Assembly: GCA_028282885.1 (NCBI GenBank)
Contig: JANQGX010000007.1
Coordinates: forward strand, 124,001-188,000
Reading direction: 5' to 3'
Origin: SAR324 cluster bacterium
GTDB lineage: Bacteria; SAR324; XYD2-FULL-50-16
DNA length: 64,000 bases
Shown: piece after piece, positions 54,788 to 63,457 of the stretch
How the letters are laid out: the number at the start of each line of letters is the position of its first letter
Position numbering within the stretch: position 1 is the first letter of the stretch
Made by a program: the position numbers and the translations under genes
Notes under the pieces: model-generated
Seen by the model: only the letters and a program-made list of their open reading frames with translations
Told to the model about the DNA's origin: nothing
Databases searched by the model: none

Positions 54788-56851
54788 TTAGGTTTCATCG
54801 ATCTTGAACCTGGACATCTTATCCTTAAGCTGAATCGAAACTTCATGGAGGTGCTGTGCGTTCTTTTTGATTTTAGCTGTAGTGAGATTGACCTTACTCG
54901 CGGTTTGACTGACTTCTGATATCTCTTTCACGACATTTTCAGCGAATTGAGTAGTCTGATCCACGTTGATATAGGTTTCCTTCAATCCAAGCGAAGCCTG
55001 GTTGATGTTTTCAGTGATGCTTTCGGTTGCAGTTCGTTGCTGTACCATGGAGTTGTTAACCAGGGTGACAATTTCATTGATTCCTTCAACAAGTTCCGCA
55101 ACTTCCTCGATTCCGGAAACGGCAATACCGGTGGAATTCTGGATACCTTTCAGTTTTTTTCCGATATCAGTGGTCGAGGCAACTGTTTGATTCGCAAGTT
55201 CCTTGATTTCGGAAGCTACCACTGCAAATCCTTTTCCGGCCTGACCGGCATGGGCGGCCTCAATGGTTGCATTCAGTGCTAAAAGATCGATTTTATCGCT
55301 AAAATTCGATATAGTTTCTGTAACGGTTCCTATAGCCTCCGCTTCGGCGGACAGGGCGTTTATATTGGAAGCGACCCTGCCGGCAACCTCTACAACATTC
55401 TCAGTCCTGGTTTTGGCTTGCGCAACGGTTGTTACTACCTCTCCTATACTCGCAGTTAGTTCCTGACTGGATGCAGCAACCGTTTCAATATTACCTGATG
55501 CCTGATTGGTAGCGGACGCAACCGATGTCATATTGGAACTCATCTCTTCTGCTGCTTCACATACATTTCCGGATTTAACCGCATTTTGTTTGGCATTTTT
55601 GGCGATATCATCCGATATGCCGGTCAGCTCGGTAGAGGTACCTTCAAGTGTGGAGGTTATCTCATTGATCTCCCCAATGATCGCAGAAAGGTTTTTGGTT
55701 ACGGCATTTAAATCGGTGGTCATAATGCCGATCTCATCATCGGTTTTCCGCTTGACAATGCGGGTCAGATCTCCCTCTGCCAGTTCCCTTAAACGGGAAA
55801 CCACACTGAAGATTGAACGGGTCATGGAACGCGAAAACATGAAAAGAACACCGGCAAATAGCAGAATTGCGGCAAACAGGAGCCAAAGCAGATGGGTCCG
55901 AATGTTTGCCATAAACTCATCAACAAACTCATTCTCGTAGGCCTCAATTGCCAATATCCATTCAAATGGGGCAAATTCCATAAAAATAGTAAGCACCTGT
56001 GTTCCCTTACCATCGTATGATATGCTACCGTTTTTCCTGGACAGCATTTCCTGAATATGTGGATAACCGGAGCCTTCCTGGCCTTCTTTCTCCGGATGTA
56101 TGATATAGTTTCCCTCTTTGTCGATGCTAAACAGGAAACCCGTTTTGCCGACCACGATAGATGTGATGGCGTTTTTCAATGCCTTCAGATTCTTTTCCTT
56201 TACTCCGACATAGAGAATGCCGACAATCTCATCCTCAATTGTGATTGGTTCATAGGCGGTGAGATACCAGTCATTCACTACAAAAGCTCTGCCGCGAAAC
56301 GTTTCACCCTTCAATATCGTTTGTATCACCGGGGATTCATTGGGAATATAGGTTCCCACGGCCCGCGAGCCGTCAAGTTTCATAACATTGGTAGAAACCC
56401 TGAGAAAACCCTGGTCGATTCTTTGGAAAATGGTGGCTGTGCCTCCAAGAATAGATCTCAGCCTGTCTACAAATTCAAAATGATTTTGAACCTGCTGTCC
56501 ATTATGAAGCCACTGATTCAGGTTAACTTCGGTCACCTCTTTGGTAATCTGGTTGATAGCCTGCATTGAAATGATCTCTTCGGTCGCCTCCAATGTTCCC
56601 GACTTATAAAAGAGATAATGCGCAACATTCAGGTCCGAATTGACCTTTTTCTGAGCACTGGTGCGAACTGCTTCCAGTATGTGCCAGGCAGTTTGTAATT
56701 CGGCGTTCAGTTCTTTCTCGACAACCTGTCTCAGATTTTCCTTGACGGAGTATTGGATAAATCCGTTCAGAGCAACAAAAACAACAATCAAAACACCGAG
56801 GGTTACAGCAATCAGTTTGTTTGATATTTTCCTTCTGAATTTAAATAGCAT
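54788..56851 (-). CDS. Methyl-accepting chemotaxis protein with Cache sensor
   Basis: Transmembrane chemoreceptor. First membrane helix about 15-37 (LIAVTLGVLIVVFVALNGFI), then a large periplasmic Cache 3/Cache 2-type sensor (GTYIPNESPVIQTILKGE, GRAFVVNDWYLTAYEPI, VGKTGFLFSIDKEGNYIIHP) and a second helix (LLWLLFAAILLFAGVLFMF). A HAMP domain follows (RLRELAEGDLTRIVKRK), then the signalling hairpin with its tip (LALNATIEAAHAGQAGKGFAVVASEIKELA, given here only as family context: NATIEAAHAGQAGKGFAVVA). The start at 56851 is chosen because the charged MLFKFRRK precedes the membrane helix; the frame extends 30 codons further up without a ribosome site. A Cache sensor implies a small-molecule ligand such as a carboxylate or amine. 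Confidence 0.93.
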   Translation of the reverse strand: MLFKFRRKISNKLIAVTLGVLIVVFVALNGFIQYSVKENLRQVVEKELNAELQTAWHILEAVRTSAQKKVNSDLNVAHYLFYKSGTLEATEEIISMQAINQITKEVTEVNLNQWLHNGQQVQNHFEFVDRLRSILGGTATIFQRIDQGFLRVSTNVMKLDGSRAVGTYIPNESPVIQTILKGETFRGRAFVVNDWYLTAYEPITIEDEIVGILYVGVKEKNLKALKNAITSIVVGKTGFLFSIDKEGNYIIHPEKEGQEGSGYPHIQEMLSRKNGSISYDGKGTQVLTIFMEFAPFEWILAIEAYENEFVDEFMANIRTHLLWLLFAAILLFAGVLFMFSRSMTRSIFSVVSRLRELAEGDLTRIVKRKTDDEIGIMTTDLNAVTKNLSAIIGEINEITSTLEGTSTELTGISDDIAKNAKQNAVKSGNVCEAAEEMSSNMTSVASATNQASGNIETVAASSQELTASIGEVVTTVAQAKTRTENVVEVAGRVASNINALSAEAEAIGTVTETISNFSDKIDLLALNATIEAAHAGQAGKGFAVVASEIKELANQTVASTTDIGKKLKGIQNSTGIAVSGIEEVAELVEGINEIVTLVNNSMVQQRTATESITENINQASLGLKETYINVDQTTQFAENVVKEISEVSQTASKVNLTTAKIKKNAQHLHEVSIQLKDKMSRFKIDET

Positions 56852-57202
56852 TTGCAATCCGTTACGAGTGTTATTCGGGTGCCGGGTTTCTGCCTGATAA
56901 TACAATATTCCTCTATAAAATGTTATGAAGCCGGGCCACAAGTGTCAAGACATACTCGAGTCTTCCATATGACCGGATCATGATCTGTAATGTGATTCAT
57001 ATTGAATCATCATTTTCGCGACGAAGCATTTGCATCCGGGATTTGATTTTTAATCCAATTCATGAACCCTGCTGATAAAAAATTCACTTGACTTTCAAGG
57101 CGCTTTTGGGCCGCCTAAAAAGTTGTATCGGAAGGCCGTGTTGTACAGGATTATATTGAATTTCCTTGTGTGAGGGTCCCCGGACGTCTGTAAAAGATGT
57201 TG
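56852..57202. other. Intergenic region, about 350 bp
   Basis: Upstream region of the chemoreceptor gene, expected to carry its promoter. No gene, repeat or RNA is supported, and no clean promoter pair was found. It continues rightward into a stretch that looks like gene remnants (next entry). Confidence 0.4.
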
Positions 57203-57462
57203 ATGGCAAGGTTTAACTTGATTGTCTGGGAGCAGCATCGGCTGAATGTTTTACAATATGACATGGTGATTCAAACACAGAATACTTCTGCGAAGCACGA
57301 AAGATAACTCACGACGGGTTCCTCTATCCACCCAATGGAAACGCCGTCAGACTTGCAGAAAAACCGATCGATCAAATCTCAGGCGATCTCGATAAACAAG
57401 TGATGTTCGGATCGGTGGTTCGGATGCTTGTGGTGGCGCTATTGAAGAATTACGAAGATTGA
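57203..57462 (+). pseudogene. Possible decayed gene (two overlapping coding-like frames)
   Basis: Two neighbouring plus-strand frames look coding but are both short. The first starts ATG at 57203 (MARFNLIVWEQHRLNVLQYD) and stops at 57307. The second, one frame over, is open from 57262 to the TGA at 57460-57462 (FCEARKITHDGFLYPPNGN, then DLDKQVMFGSVVRMLVVALL) and has no start. A frameshift between them would give one protein of about 85 residues. I recognise no family. It could be a remnant or chance. Confidence 0.3.
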
Positions 57463-57493
57463 AATATCTGAAAAGGTCATTAGTTCAATGATG

Positions 57494-57937
57494 CTACATC
57501 AGGATCACTGTGCCGTTCCTTTTAACTCTGAGTATCCTTCCCGAATTGACAACTTTCAGAAAACTGTCACCGAGTTGATCGATTGTGATGATTTTATTAT
57601 CAGCCCAATGATCAGCCATAATCAGTCCTGCTGCACCAAGGGAGTCGATCCTTTCGGAAAGCAGTACCGCTTTGGGGGTTATTTTGTTGAAGGCCGCATT
57701 TTCCCAGGTTGCTCCTGCAGAGGTGGACCCGATCGTCTTCGGAGCGCAAAGGATCTTCCCTGTCAATGTTTTGCCATAGATATCCCTGTTGTTATGATCG
57801 GAGCAAACTGCGACCTCGGTGTTTCTGATAAGACTGAGATGAAAGGAGGCGAGGGTGTTGAATCCGGCTCGAGTCACTATTGCTTCACCCTCAACATCAC
57901 CAGGGATTATCGTCCTGCCGTGGAAGATTTTAGTCAT
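57494..57937 (-). CDS. Aconitase X swivel-domain (small) subunit, DUF126
   Basis: The small subunit of a two-part aconitase X, a dehydratase of the aconitase superfamily. MTKIFHGRTIIPGDVEGEA at the start, then GKTLTGKILCAPKTIGSTSAG and the C-terminal GDSFLKVVNSGRILRVKRNG match the swivel fold. The start overlaps the end of the large subunit by 8 bases (ATGACTAA), so the subunits are made together. Bacterial aconitase X with this partner is known as cis-3-hydroxy-L-proline dehydratase; the archaeal relative is a mevalonate-phosphate dehydratase. Confidence 0.92.
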   Translation of the reverse strand: MTKIFHGRTIIPGDVEGEAIVTRAGFNTLASFHLSLIRNTEVAVCSDHNNRDIYGKTLTGKILCAPKTIGSTSAGATWENAAFNKITPKAVLLSERIDSLGAAGLIMADHWADNKIITIDQLGDSFLKVVNSGRILRVKRNGTVILM

Positions 57938-59222
57938 GCGGTTCCGTTTCTCCCGAGATTATTAGCTTCAGCAACTCATCATCCTCAAAAAAACGGGCTT
58001 TGGTGAAGGTCCTGAGTTTATTGGAATTGGTAATGACCTCACTGTTTTCGCAAAAGGGATTTGTCATATAGGCTTCCGGGCAAAACACATCGAGCTTTAC
58101 CCCTGTGTTTTTTACCCTCTCGAATCTCCTCCTGTCCGATTTAATCCCATCGTATATCGCCGGAGCCGTGCAGATAACAGTATCAACAGCAACGCTGTCC
58201 CGATTGCCGGCTTCAAGCTCCTTCAGGATATTATCAATCCACCAGTCAAGTTCTCTCTGGCTGACATGGGGACAACCGATGAGACATAGCCGGGGTTTGG
58301 CATGCCTGTCCTGCCACAGGTTTGGATAGGAATCCTTCAGGCTGCGGAGTATCTCATCATCAATCCTGTGGATTCGATAACCGGGCTCGAGGAGATCTCT
58401 TATACGATCCACAGCTTCGGGAGTCAGGTTTTCCACATGAAAGAGCCCGACAGCTCCTATTGCCGCGCAGGCAGCACCCAGTTCCTTGAGATAATCAATT
58501 GCTTCCGCATCAAGTTGATTACCCAGAAATCGATCCAATCCAGTGATGTAAGGAATGTCCTCCTGTACCTTATCCGCAATGGCGGCTCCCAATAGTTGAG
58601 GATGCGGCAGGGTGGTTGTCTCAACCTCGATTAACCATTGGGCTTTTCTTCCTTCATCTGTAATCAGTCCGAAAAGAGGGGTCTTTCCCAGGATATTGGA
58701 GAGGATATCCATAAGTGCCCCGTTGCGATTGGTCCTGGCTGCAAGAACAGAATTGGCGTAGATGACACAGGATGATTCCGACCAGGCAAGGATAGCGTTT
58801 CGCTTAGGGAGATAACCAACTTCAGGCAGATAGGGGACACAGGTAAAGGCGTGACGCGCATCTCTTAAACCGAGTTTCAGCATCATCGCATCGAATGCCG
58901 GTTGTTCCCGGAGTTCACGCTCGAATTCCTTTTTCTGCTCGGGGGTAAGGTTCAGGTGTTTCAGATTCTCCGGTCCCTTGGGATCGAGTGTGAATTTAAA
59001 TCCCGATTTCAGCCCCGCATCCAGTAGCTCTTTAAGAAACTCGGGGCGTGGTCCCACTCCCGGGCTGGCAGAGCACCAGGAGAAATGTCCCGGTCCTTCT
59101 ATTTCGACAAGCCGTTCAGCCCCCAGGGCATCACCGTAAGCCACCAGGGTTTGCATAATTTTTTGGAGGGTTTTTCCTTTTTTTCCTTCCAGAACGGCTT
59201 GTTCTTCGACTGTCAGGTACAT
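57930..59222 (-). CDS. Aconitase X catalytic (large) subunit, DUF521
   Basis: Large subunit of the dehydratase. MYLTVEEQAVLEGKKG, YGDALGAERLVEIEGPGHFSWC, CVPYLPEVGYLP and AIAESS-like AWSESSCVIYANSVLAARTNR cover the conserved core; LCLIGCPHVSQRELDWW with further Cys follows. The frame is open to 59264, but ATG at 59222 with AGGA upstream gives the family N-terminus. Together with the small subunit, the regulator and the ABC importer just upstream on this strand it forms a plausible catabolic operon, likely for cis-3-hydroxyproline. Confidence 0.93.
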   Translation of the reverse strand: MYLTVEEQAVLEGKKGKTLQKIMQTLVAYGDALGAERLVEIEGPGHFSWCSASPGVGPRPEFLKELLDAGLKSGFKFTLDPKGPENLKHLNLTPEQKKEFERELREQPAFDAMMLKLGLRDARHAFTCVPYLPEVGYLPKRNAILAWSESSCVIYANSVLAARTNRNGALMDILSNILGKTPLFGLITDEGRKAQWLIEVETTTLPHPQLLGAAIADKVQEDIPYITGLDRFLGNQLDAEAIDYLKELGAACAAIGAVGLFHVENLTPEAVDRIRDLLEPGYRIHRIDDEILRSLKDSYPNLWQDRHAKPRLCLIGCPHVSQRELDWWIDNILKELEAGNRDSVAVDTVICTAPAIYDGIKSDRRRFERVKNTGVKLDVFCPEAYMTNPFCENSEVITNSNKLRTFTKARFFEDDELLKLIISGETEPHD

Positions 59223-59323
59223 GAGACTCAATCCTATACCGGTTTGATCAGACGGAAACTGCAATTCGGCATTAAGGCATTACCGGGTCGCAACATGAAT
59301 CTGAAAGACCGTAAACTTGAATA

Positions 59324-60484
59324 TCAGTTGAGAAAAATGGAATTGAAATACTGTCTGACAACCCGTGCTGCCTCTTCCAGGTCCACCCGTAACCAATGAC
59401 AAACCTCTTGCGCATTGCTGTTTTTCAGACCATCCAGGACCCCTTCGTGGTATTTGATGTCGCAAGTGATATCGTATCCTTCAACCTTACGTAACAGGAT
59501 GTGCAGGTAGGGACTGATCTTGTGCCAAAGGATATCAATAAGCTGCTGCAGAATAGGCATTTGTGCTTCGGAGTAGATGACATGATGAAACTCCTTGTTC
59601 AGTCGCAGGTTATCATCAATCTCTCCCCGCACAGCACTTTCGATATATTGGTGGTGCAGATCGGTCAATCGGGAAATGGTCTCTTCCGAACAGACTATCG
59701 CCGCCTTTTCCGCTGCCATACATTCCAGAACCAGTCGCACCCTAAGGATTTCCTCCAGGTTTTCAAGGGAGAGTTCATTGATAACCACCCCCCTTTTCTT
59801 CTGGAAAGTAAGGAATCCCGCTTCCTCCAATCGACCCAACGCATCCCTGACAGGCATCGGGCTGACCTTGATCTGGTCTGCTATGCTTTCGATGGTCAGT
59901 CTTTGCCCCGGTGACAGCTTCCCCGAGATGATGGCCTGGAACAGCTCTTTGTAGACCACTTCCTGAAGAGTTTTGGATTTAACCGGGTTCAGAACTTTTC
60001 CGGCAGGTGTAAATGGTTTGTTATCCGGTTTTTGGGAAGCGGAGATACGATAGTGAACCTGCCAGGTTTTATGTAATGATCTGGCGCCGGTAAGACCTTT
60101 CAATTCCAAGGTATCAAACCAACCTTTGATTAGATTTGTAACTGTGGAAAGCCGAAGCGGATAGTCTCCCTTGCGGGATTTAAACAGGAACTCATCTGCT
60201 TTCGGATTGCGCTCGGAAAGAAAGTATTTGATTGTCTGGAAAAGTGTTTCGGTTATTTTATCCGAAGTGACGCGCCTGCCTTTGCTGTTCTGGAATACAA
60301 TACAGTCGCCGATACCGAGAGCATGAACCTGATATACCTTCAGCAGCAGAATGTCTTTCATCTTCAGACCGGTTTGCGTTGCCATGTCAAAGAGCAGAAG
60401 ATCCCTTGGTCTCAGAGCAAGAAAATCCCTAACCTTTGCTATTTCGTCTAAGGAACTGATTGGAGCTGATGTGACATCCTTCAT
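59324..60484 (-). CDS. GntR/FCD regulator with N-terminal degenerate tyrosine-recombinase domain
   Basis: A 386-residue fusion. Residues about 10-148 resemble the catalytic half of a tyrosine recombinase (LLLFDMATQTGLKMKDILLLKV, VFQNSKGRRV, FLFKSRKGDYPLRLSTV, GARSLHKTWQVHY). The first catalytic Arg is Lys (TGLK) and the HxxR segment reads SLHKT, so strand exchange is unlikely. A GntR winged helix covers about 172-238 (LQEVVYKELFQAIISGKLSPG, SPMPVRDALGRLEEAGFL), and an FCD ligand-binding domain about 245-380 contains the metal-type His residues (NKEFHHVIY, KYHEGVLDGL). It lies inside the transporter/aconitase X operon, whose expression it probably controls in response to substrate. The fusion is continuous in one frame. 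Confidence 0.9.
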   Translation of the reverse strand: MKDVTSAPISSLDEIAKVRDFLALRPRDLLLFDMATQTGLKMKDILLLKVYQVHALGIGDCIVFQNSKGRRVTSDKITETLFQTIKYFLSERNPKADEFLFKSRKGDYPLRLSTVTNLIKGWFDTLELKGLTGARSLHKTWQVHYRISASQKPDNKPFTPAGKVLNPVKSKTLQEVVYKELFQAIISGKLSPGQRLTIESIADQIKVSPMPVRDALGRLEEAGFLTFQKKRGVVINELSLENLEEILRVRLVLECMAAEKAAIVCSEETISRLTDLHHQYIESAVRGEIDDNLRLNKEFHHVIYSEAQMPILQQLIDILWHKISPYLHILLRKVEGYDITCDIKYHEGVLDGLKNSNAQEVCHWLRVDLEEAARVVRQYFNSIFLN

Positions 60485-60528
60485 TCATCTCTTCTGTGAT
60501 AGGTTTATATGGCAGCGGCAAATTGGAA

Positions 60529-61626
60529 TCATATAGACGTGGACTGGATTAATTTGATGCTTTCGGGTTCCCAGGAAATTTTTACCCGATCACCGGGTTT
60601 TGGTCCGACTTTATTGCGGATATTCATCTCACGGGCGTTTAACAATGTTTTATTACCTATGCGGATCGTGTACCGCTTGGTTTCACCGACAAAAATAGTA
60701 TCCTCCAGGACGCCTGTCAAATGAAAATCCGTGTGGTTGTCATCCACCAGGATAATCTTCTCCGGTCTGAGACAGCAACAAACCTTGTCACCGGATCTAA
60801 CCTGCCCCGGTAGTTCCAACTTGTGCTCGGAACCATCATCCAGTTTTAAGACAGCAAGGTCGGATTCACTGCTTCGAACTTGTCCCTTTAACAGATTCGA
60901 CTCACCGATAAATCCGGCGACGAACTCGTTGGTGGGATTATCATACAGTTCGTTCGGGGGACCGATCTGCTCGATTTTCCCATGGTTCAGGACAACTATT
61001 CTATCAGACAGAACAAGGGCCTCTTCCTGGTCATGAGTTACAAAAATCATGGTTTTTTTGAGCCGGGTGTGAAGTTTTTTCAACTCGATCTGCATCTGTT
61101 CCCTCAGTTTCTTGTCAAGCGCGCCCAGGGGCTCGTCCAGTAACAGCAGGGGCGGATCAAATACGATAGCCCTGGCAAGGGCAACCCTCTGCTGCTGCCC
61201 ACCGCTCAATTGATCGGGTTTGCGATCGGCGTAATCACCCAATTCTACGAGATCAAGCACCTCAGCGACGAGACGGATGATTTCCGCCTTGTTCACTCTG
61301 CGCATCTTGAGGGGGAAAGCAATATTATCGAAAATTGTCATATGAGGAAACAGCGCATAGTTTTGAAACACCATCCCGATATTTCTTTTTTCCGGAAGCA
61401 GCAGATCGATGGGCTGTCCCTGGAAAATGATATGACCGTCTGACGGAAACTCAAAACCGGCAATCATATTCAGAACCGTTGTCTTTCCGGAGCCGCTTGG
61501 TCCCAGAAGGGTTATGAATTCCCCCCCATGGATGTCTATTGAGACATCATTAACGGCATGGTAGTCACCGTAGATCTTCTTCAGGTTGGTAAGGCTTAAA
61601 ATAGGTTTATCCTGGACTTTTCCCAT
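60529..61626 (-). CDS. ABC transporter ATP-binding protein, PotA-like
   Basis: ATPase of a polyamine/iron/opine-type importer. Walker A LLGPSGSGKTTVLNMIAGF, Q-loop VFQNYALFPHM, signature LSGGQQQRVALARAI, Walker B LLLLDEPLGALD and the His switch FVTHDQEEAL are present, with a C-terminal TOBE domain (FVGETKRYTIRIGNKTLL). The frame reaches a TTG at 61647 abutting potC; the ATG at 61626 is preferred, though neither has a strong ribosome site. Genes for both permeases and the binding protein precede it on the same strand. Confidence 0.94.
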   Translation of the reverse strand: MGKVQDKPILSLTNLKKIYGDYHAVNDVSIDIHGGEFITLLGPSGSGKTTVLNMIAGFEFPSDGHIIFQGQPIDLLLPEKRNIGMVFQNYALFPHMTIFDNIAFPLKMRRVNKAEIIRLVAEVLDLVELGDYADRKPDQLSGGQQQRVALARAIVFDPPLLLLDEPLGALDKKLREQMQIELKKLHTRLKKTMIFVTHDQEEALVLSDRIVVLNHGKIEQIGPPNELYDNPTNEFVAGFIGESNLLKGQVRSSESDLAVLKLDDGSEHKLELPGQVRSGDKVCCCLRPEKIILVDDNHTDFHLTGVLEDTIFVGETKRYTIRIGNKTLLNAREMNIRNKVGPKPGDRVKISWEPESIKLIQSTSI

Positions 61627-61647
61627 GGCTAATGGCTCTGAAATCAA

Positions 61648-62436
61648 TTACTTCTTTTTGTCAATATACGTGGAGATGACAATTGCCAAAGTGGCGACTA
61701 TCACAAAAACCGTAGAAGCAGCGGCTATCACCGGGCTGATACGGAATCGGATCTCGGTAAAAATACGCAACGGCAGTGTCATTTTGGTGGTACCGATGAT
61801 GAACATGGTCATGATCAGTTCATCCAGTGACTCCACAAAACAGAAAAGGGAAGCTGCAAATATCCCCGGTTTGATGGAGGGGATAGTGATCCGGAAAAAT
61901 GCCTGTCTTGCGGATGCCCCCAGGTTTCTAGCTGCCAGTTCCAGGGAGATGTCGACCCGTTGCAAATTAGCCGAAATAACCACAACCGAGAAGGGAATAC
62001 AGATAATGCAATGGGCCAACACTATACCGATCGTGGTACCGATAAGATGAAACCTGACAAACATACCGTAAGCAGCAAAACCGATGACAATAACAGGTAT
62101 CATCATCGGGGACATAAGCATAATGTAGATAACTCTCTTTCCCGGAAGCCTGCCCCGTACCAGGGCTAGCGATGCCAATGTGCCAAGTACCACGGACAGC
62201 ACCGCAGAAAACAGGGCAACCCTGAGACTCAGCAGGGTCGGCCCCAACCAGCGCGGATCGGTAAAAAACTGGAGAAACCACTTTAGGGTGAATCCCTTGG
62301 GAGGAAGCACCAAATATCGGGTTTCGGAAATGGACATGGGGATGACCATCAGTGTTGGCAGAATTAGAAAAAAGAGAATCAGGGTCACAAATCCAATTAG
62401 CAGAATACGCTTTTCCTGAGGTGCGGATGGGTTCAT
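61648..62436 (-). CDS. ABC transporter permease, PotC-like
   Basis: Inner-membrane permease of 262 residues with six membrane helices. The EAA loop that contacts the ATPase is LELAARNLGASARQAFFRIT. MNPSAPQEKRILLIGFVTLI begins the protein, with AAGG just before the ATG. Its stop is contiguous with the upstream frame of the ATPase gene. Class: binding-protein-dependent permease of the polyamine/spermidine type. Confidence 0.93.
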   Translation of the reverse strand: MNPSAPQEKRILLIGFVTLILFFLILPTLMVIPMSISETRYLVLPPKGFTLKWFLQFFTDPRWLGPTLLSLRVALFSAVLSVVLGTLASLALVRGRLPGKRVIYIMLMSPMMIPVIVIGFAAYGMFVRFHLIGTTIGIVLAHCIICIPFSVVVISANLQRVDISLELAARNLGASARQAFFRITIPSIKPGIFAASLFCFVESLDELIMTMFIIGTTKMTLPLRIFTEIRFRISPVIAAASTVFVIVATLAIVISTYIDKKK

Positions 62437-62482
62437 TACGCCTTTTTAATGGGGTTTGAATCGATAAGATGTCGAACTTCTG

Positions 62483-63355
62483 CTATTTATATATTTTGTC
62501 CAAACCGACCAGTTTGTCGAAAATGGAAACGATCAGAATGGTTGACGCCAGCAATACCACAACAATCGCACCGGCGAACTCCCAATCCCCCAGGCGGTTA
62601 ACCTGCTGGTCAATCAAGGTCGACATCATCAGGGTGCTCGGTCCACCCAGCAAGGCGGGTGTGATGTAGAAGCCCAGCGCAAGGATAAAGGTGATCATCA
62701 CTCCGGCCCCGATTCCCGGAAGGCTCAAGGGAAAGGTAATCCTGATGAAGGCCTCCCTCGAATTGGCTCCCAGGTTTCGAGCCGCCTTGACCAATCTCGT
62801 ATCAATATTGCGTAAAACCGAATAGATGGGAAGAATCATGAAGGGGAGCATGATATGTACCATGCCAACCAGTACTGCATACTCGTTATACAACAACCTG
62901 ACGGGTCTCTCGATAAATCCCAGGTTGATCAGCACAAAGTTGACGAATCCCTTGGTCTGCAGCAGGGCAATCCAGGAGTAGGATCGGGCCAGGATACTTG
63001 TAAAAAACGGCAACATGATGCACAGCATCATCAAGGCGGTAATCCTGGGATTACGCACACTGGCCATCAGGTACGCCGTCGGGTATCCCAGAAGAAAGCA
63101 GAGAATCGTTGTCTCGGCCGCAATTCGGATGGTGCGGAAGAGAATAAATGTATAAAGGGGAGTCCGAAAGAAATGATTGTAATTCTCCAGACTTAGATGT
63201 CCGTCCCTGTATAAGCTCTCAGGGAACAGTTTTAGCAAAGGATAGAAATAAAAAATACAGAGTATAATAATAAGAGGGGCAACCAGCAGCATTGATTGCC
63301 CGAATGAGTACTCTTTAATCGATCCTTTCCGTGAAGCAGTCCTGATTTTCGACAC
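62483..63355 (-). CDS. ABC transporter permease, PotB-like
   Basis: Second permease of the importer, with six membrane helices and the EAA loop LVKAARNLGANSREAFIRIT. The frame is open to a TTG at 63379, but a GTG at 63355 (VSKIRTASRKG) has AGGGGA seven bases upstream and is taken as the start, giving 290 residues. Pairs with the PotC-like permease. Confidence 0.93.
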   Translation of the reverse strand: MSKIRTASRKGSIKEYSFGQSMLLVAPLIIILCIFYFYPLLKLFPESLYRDGHLSLENYNHFFRTPLYTFILFRTIRIAAETTILCFLLGYPTAYLMASVRNPRITALMMLCIMLPFFTSILARSYSWIALLQTKGFVNFVLINLGFIERPVRLLYNEYAVLVGMVHIMLPFMILPIYSVLRNIDTRLVKAARNLGANSREAFIRITFPLSLPGIGAGVMITFILALGFYITPALLGGPSTLMMSTLIDQQVNRLGDWEFAGAIVVVLLASTILIVSIFDKLVGLDKIYK

Positions 63356-63431
63356 CTTGGAATCCCCTGTTAAGCACAAACATAAATGCGGATACCGATG
63401 TCAGCATCCACGCTGAAAAGTTGCAAATAAT

Positions 63432-63453
63432 ACGGATTGTCAAACAAGTCCGT
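63432..63453 (-). other. Bulged hairpin between binding-protein and permease genes
   Basis: ACGGATTGT and ACAAGTCCGT form a stem of nine pairs with one bulged base around a 3-base loop, directly after the binding-protein stop. Such hairpins often stabilise the upstream message or partly terminate, so that binding protein is made in excess. No T-run is present. Confidence 0.3.
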
Positions 63454-63457
63454 CCTT

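Noticed and set aside
57488..58006. 172-codon plus-strand frame antisense to the aconitase X genes
   Set aside because: Exact shadow of the small subunit and end of the large subunit, both well supported.
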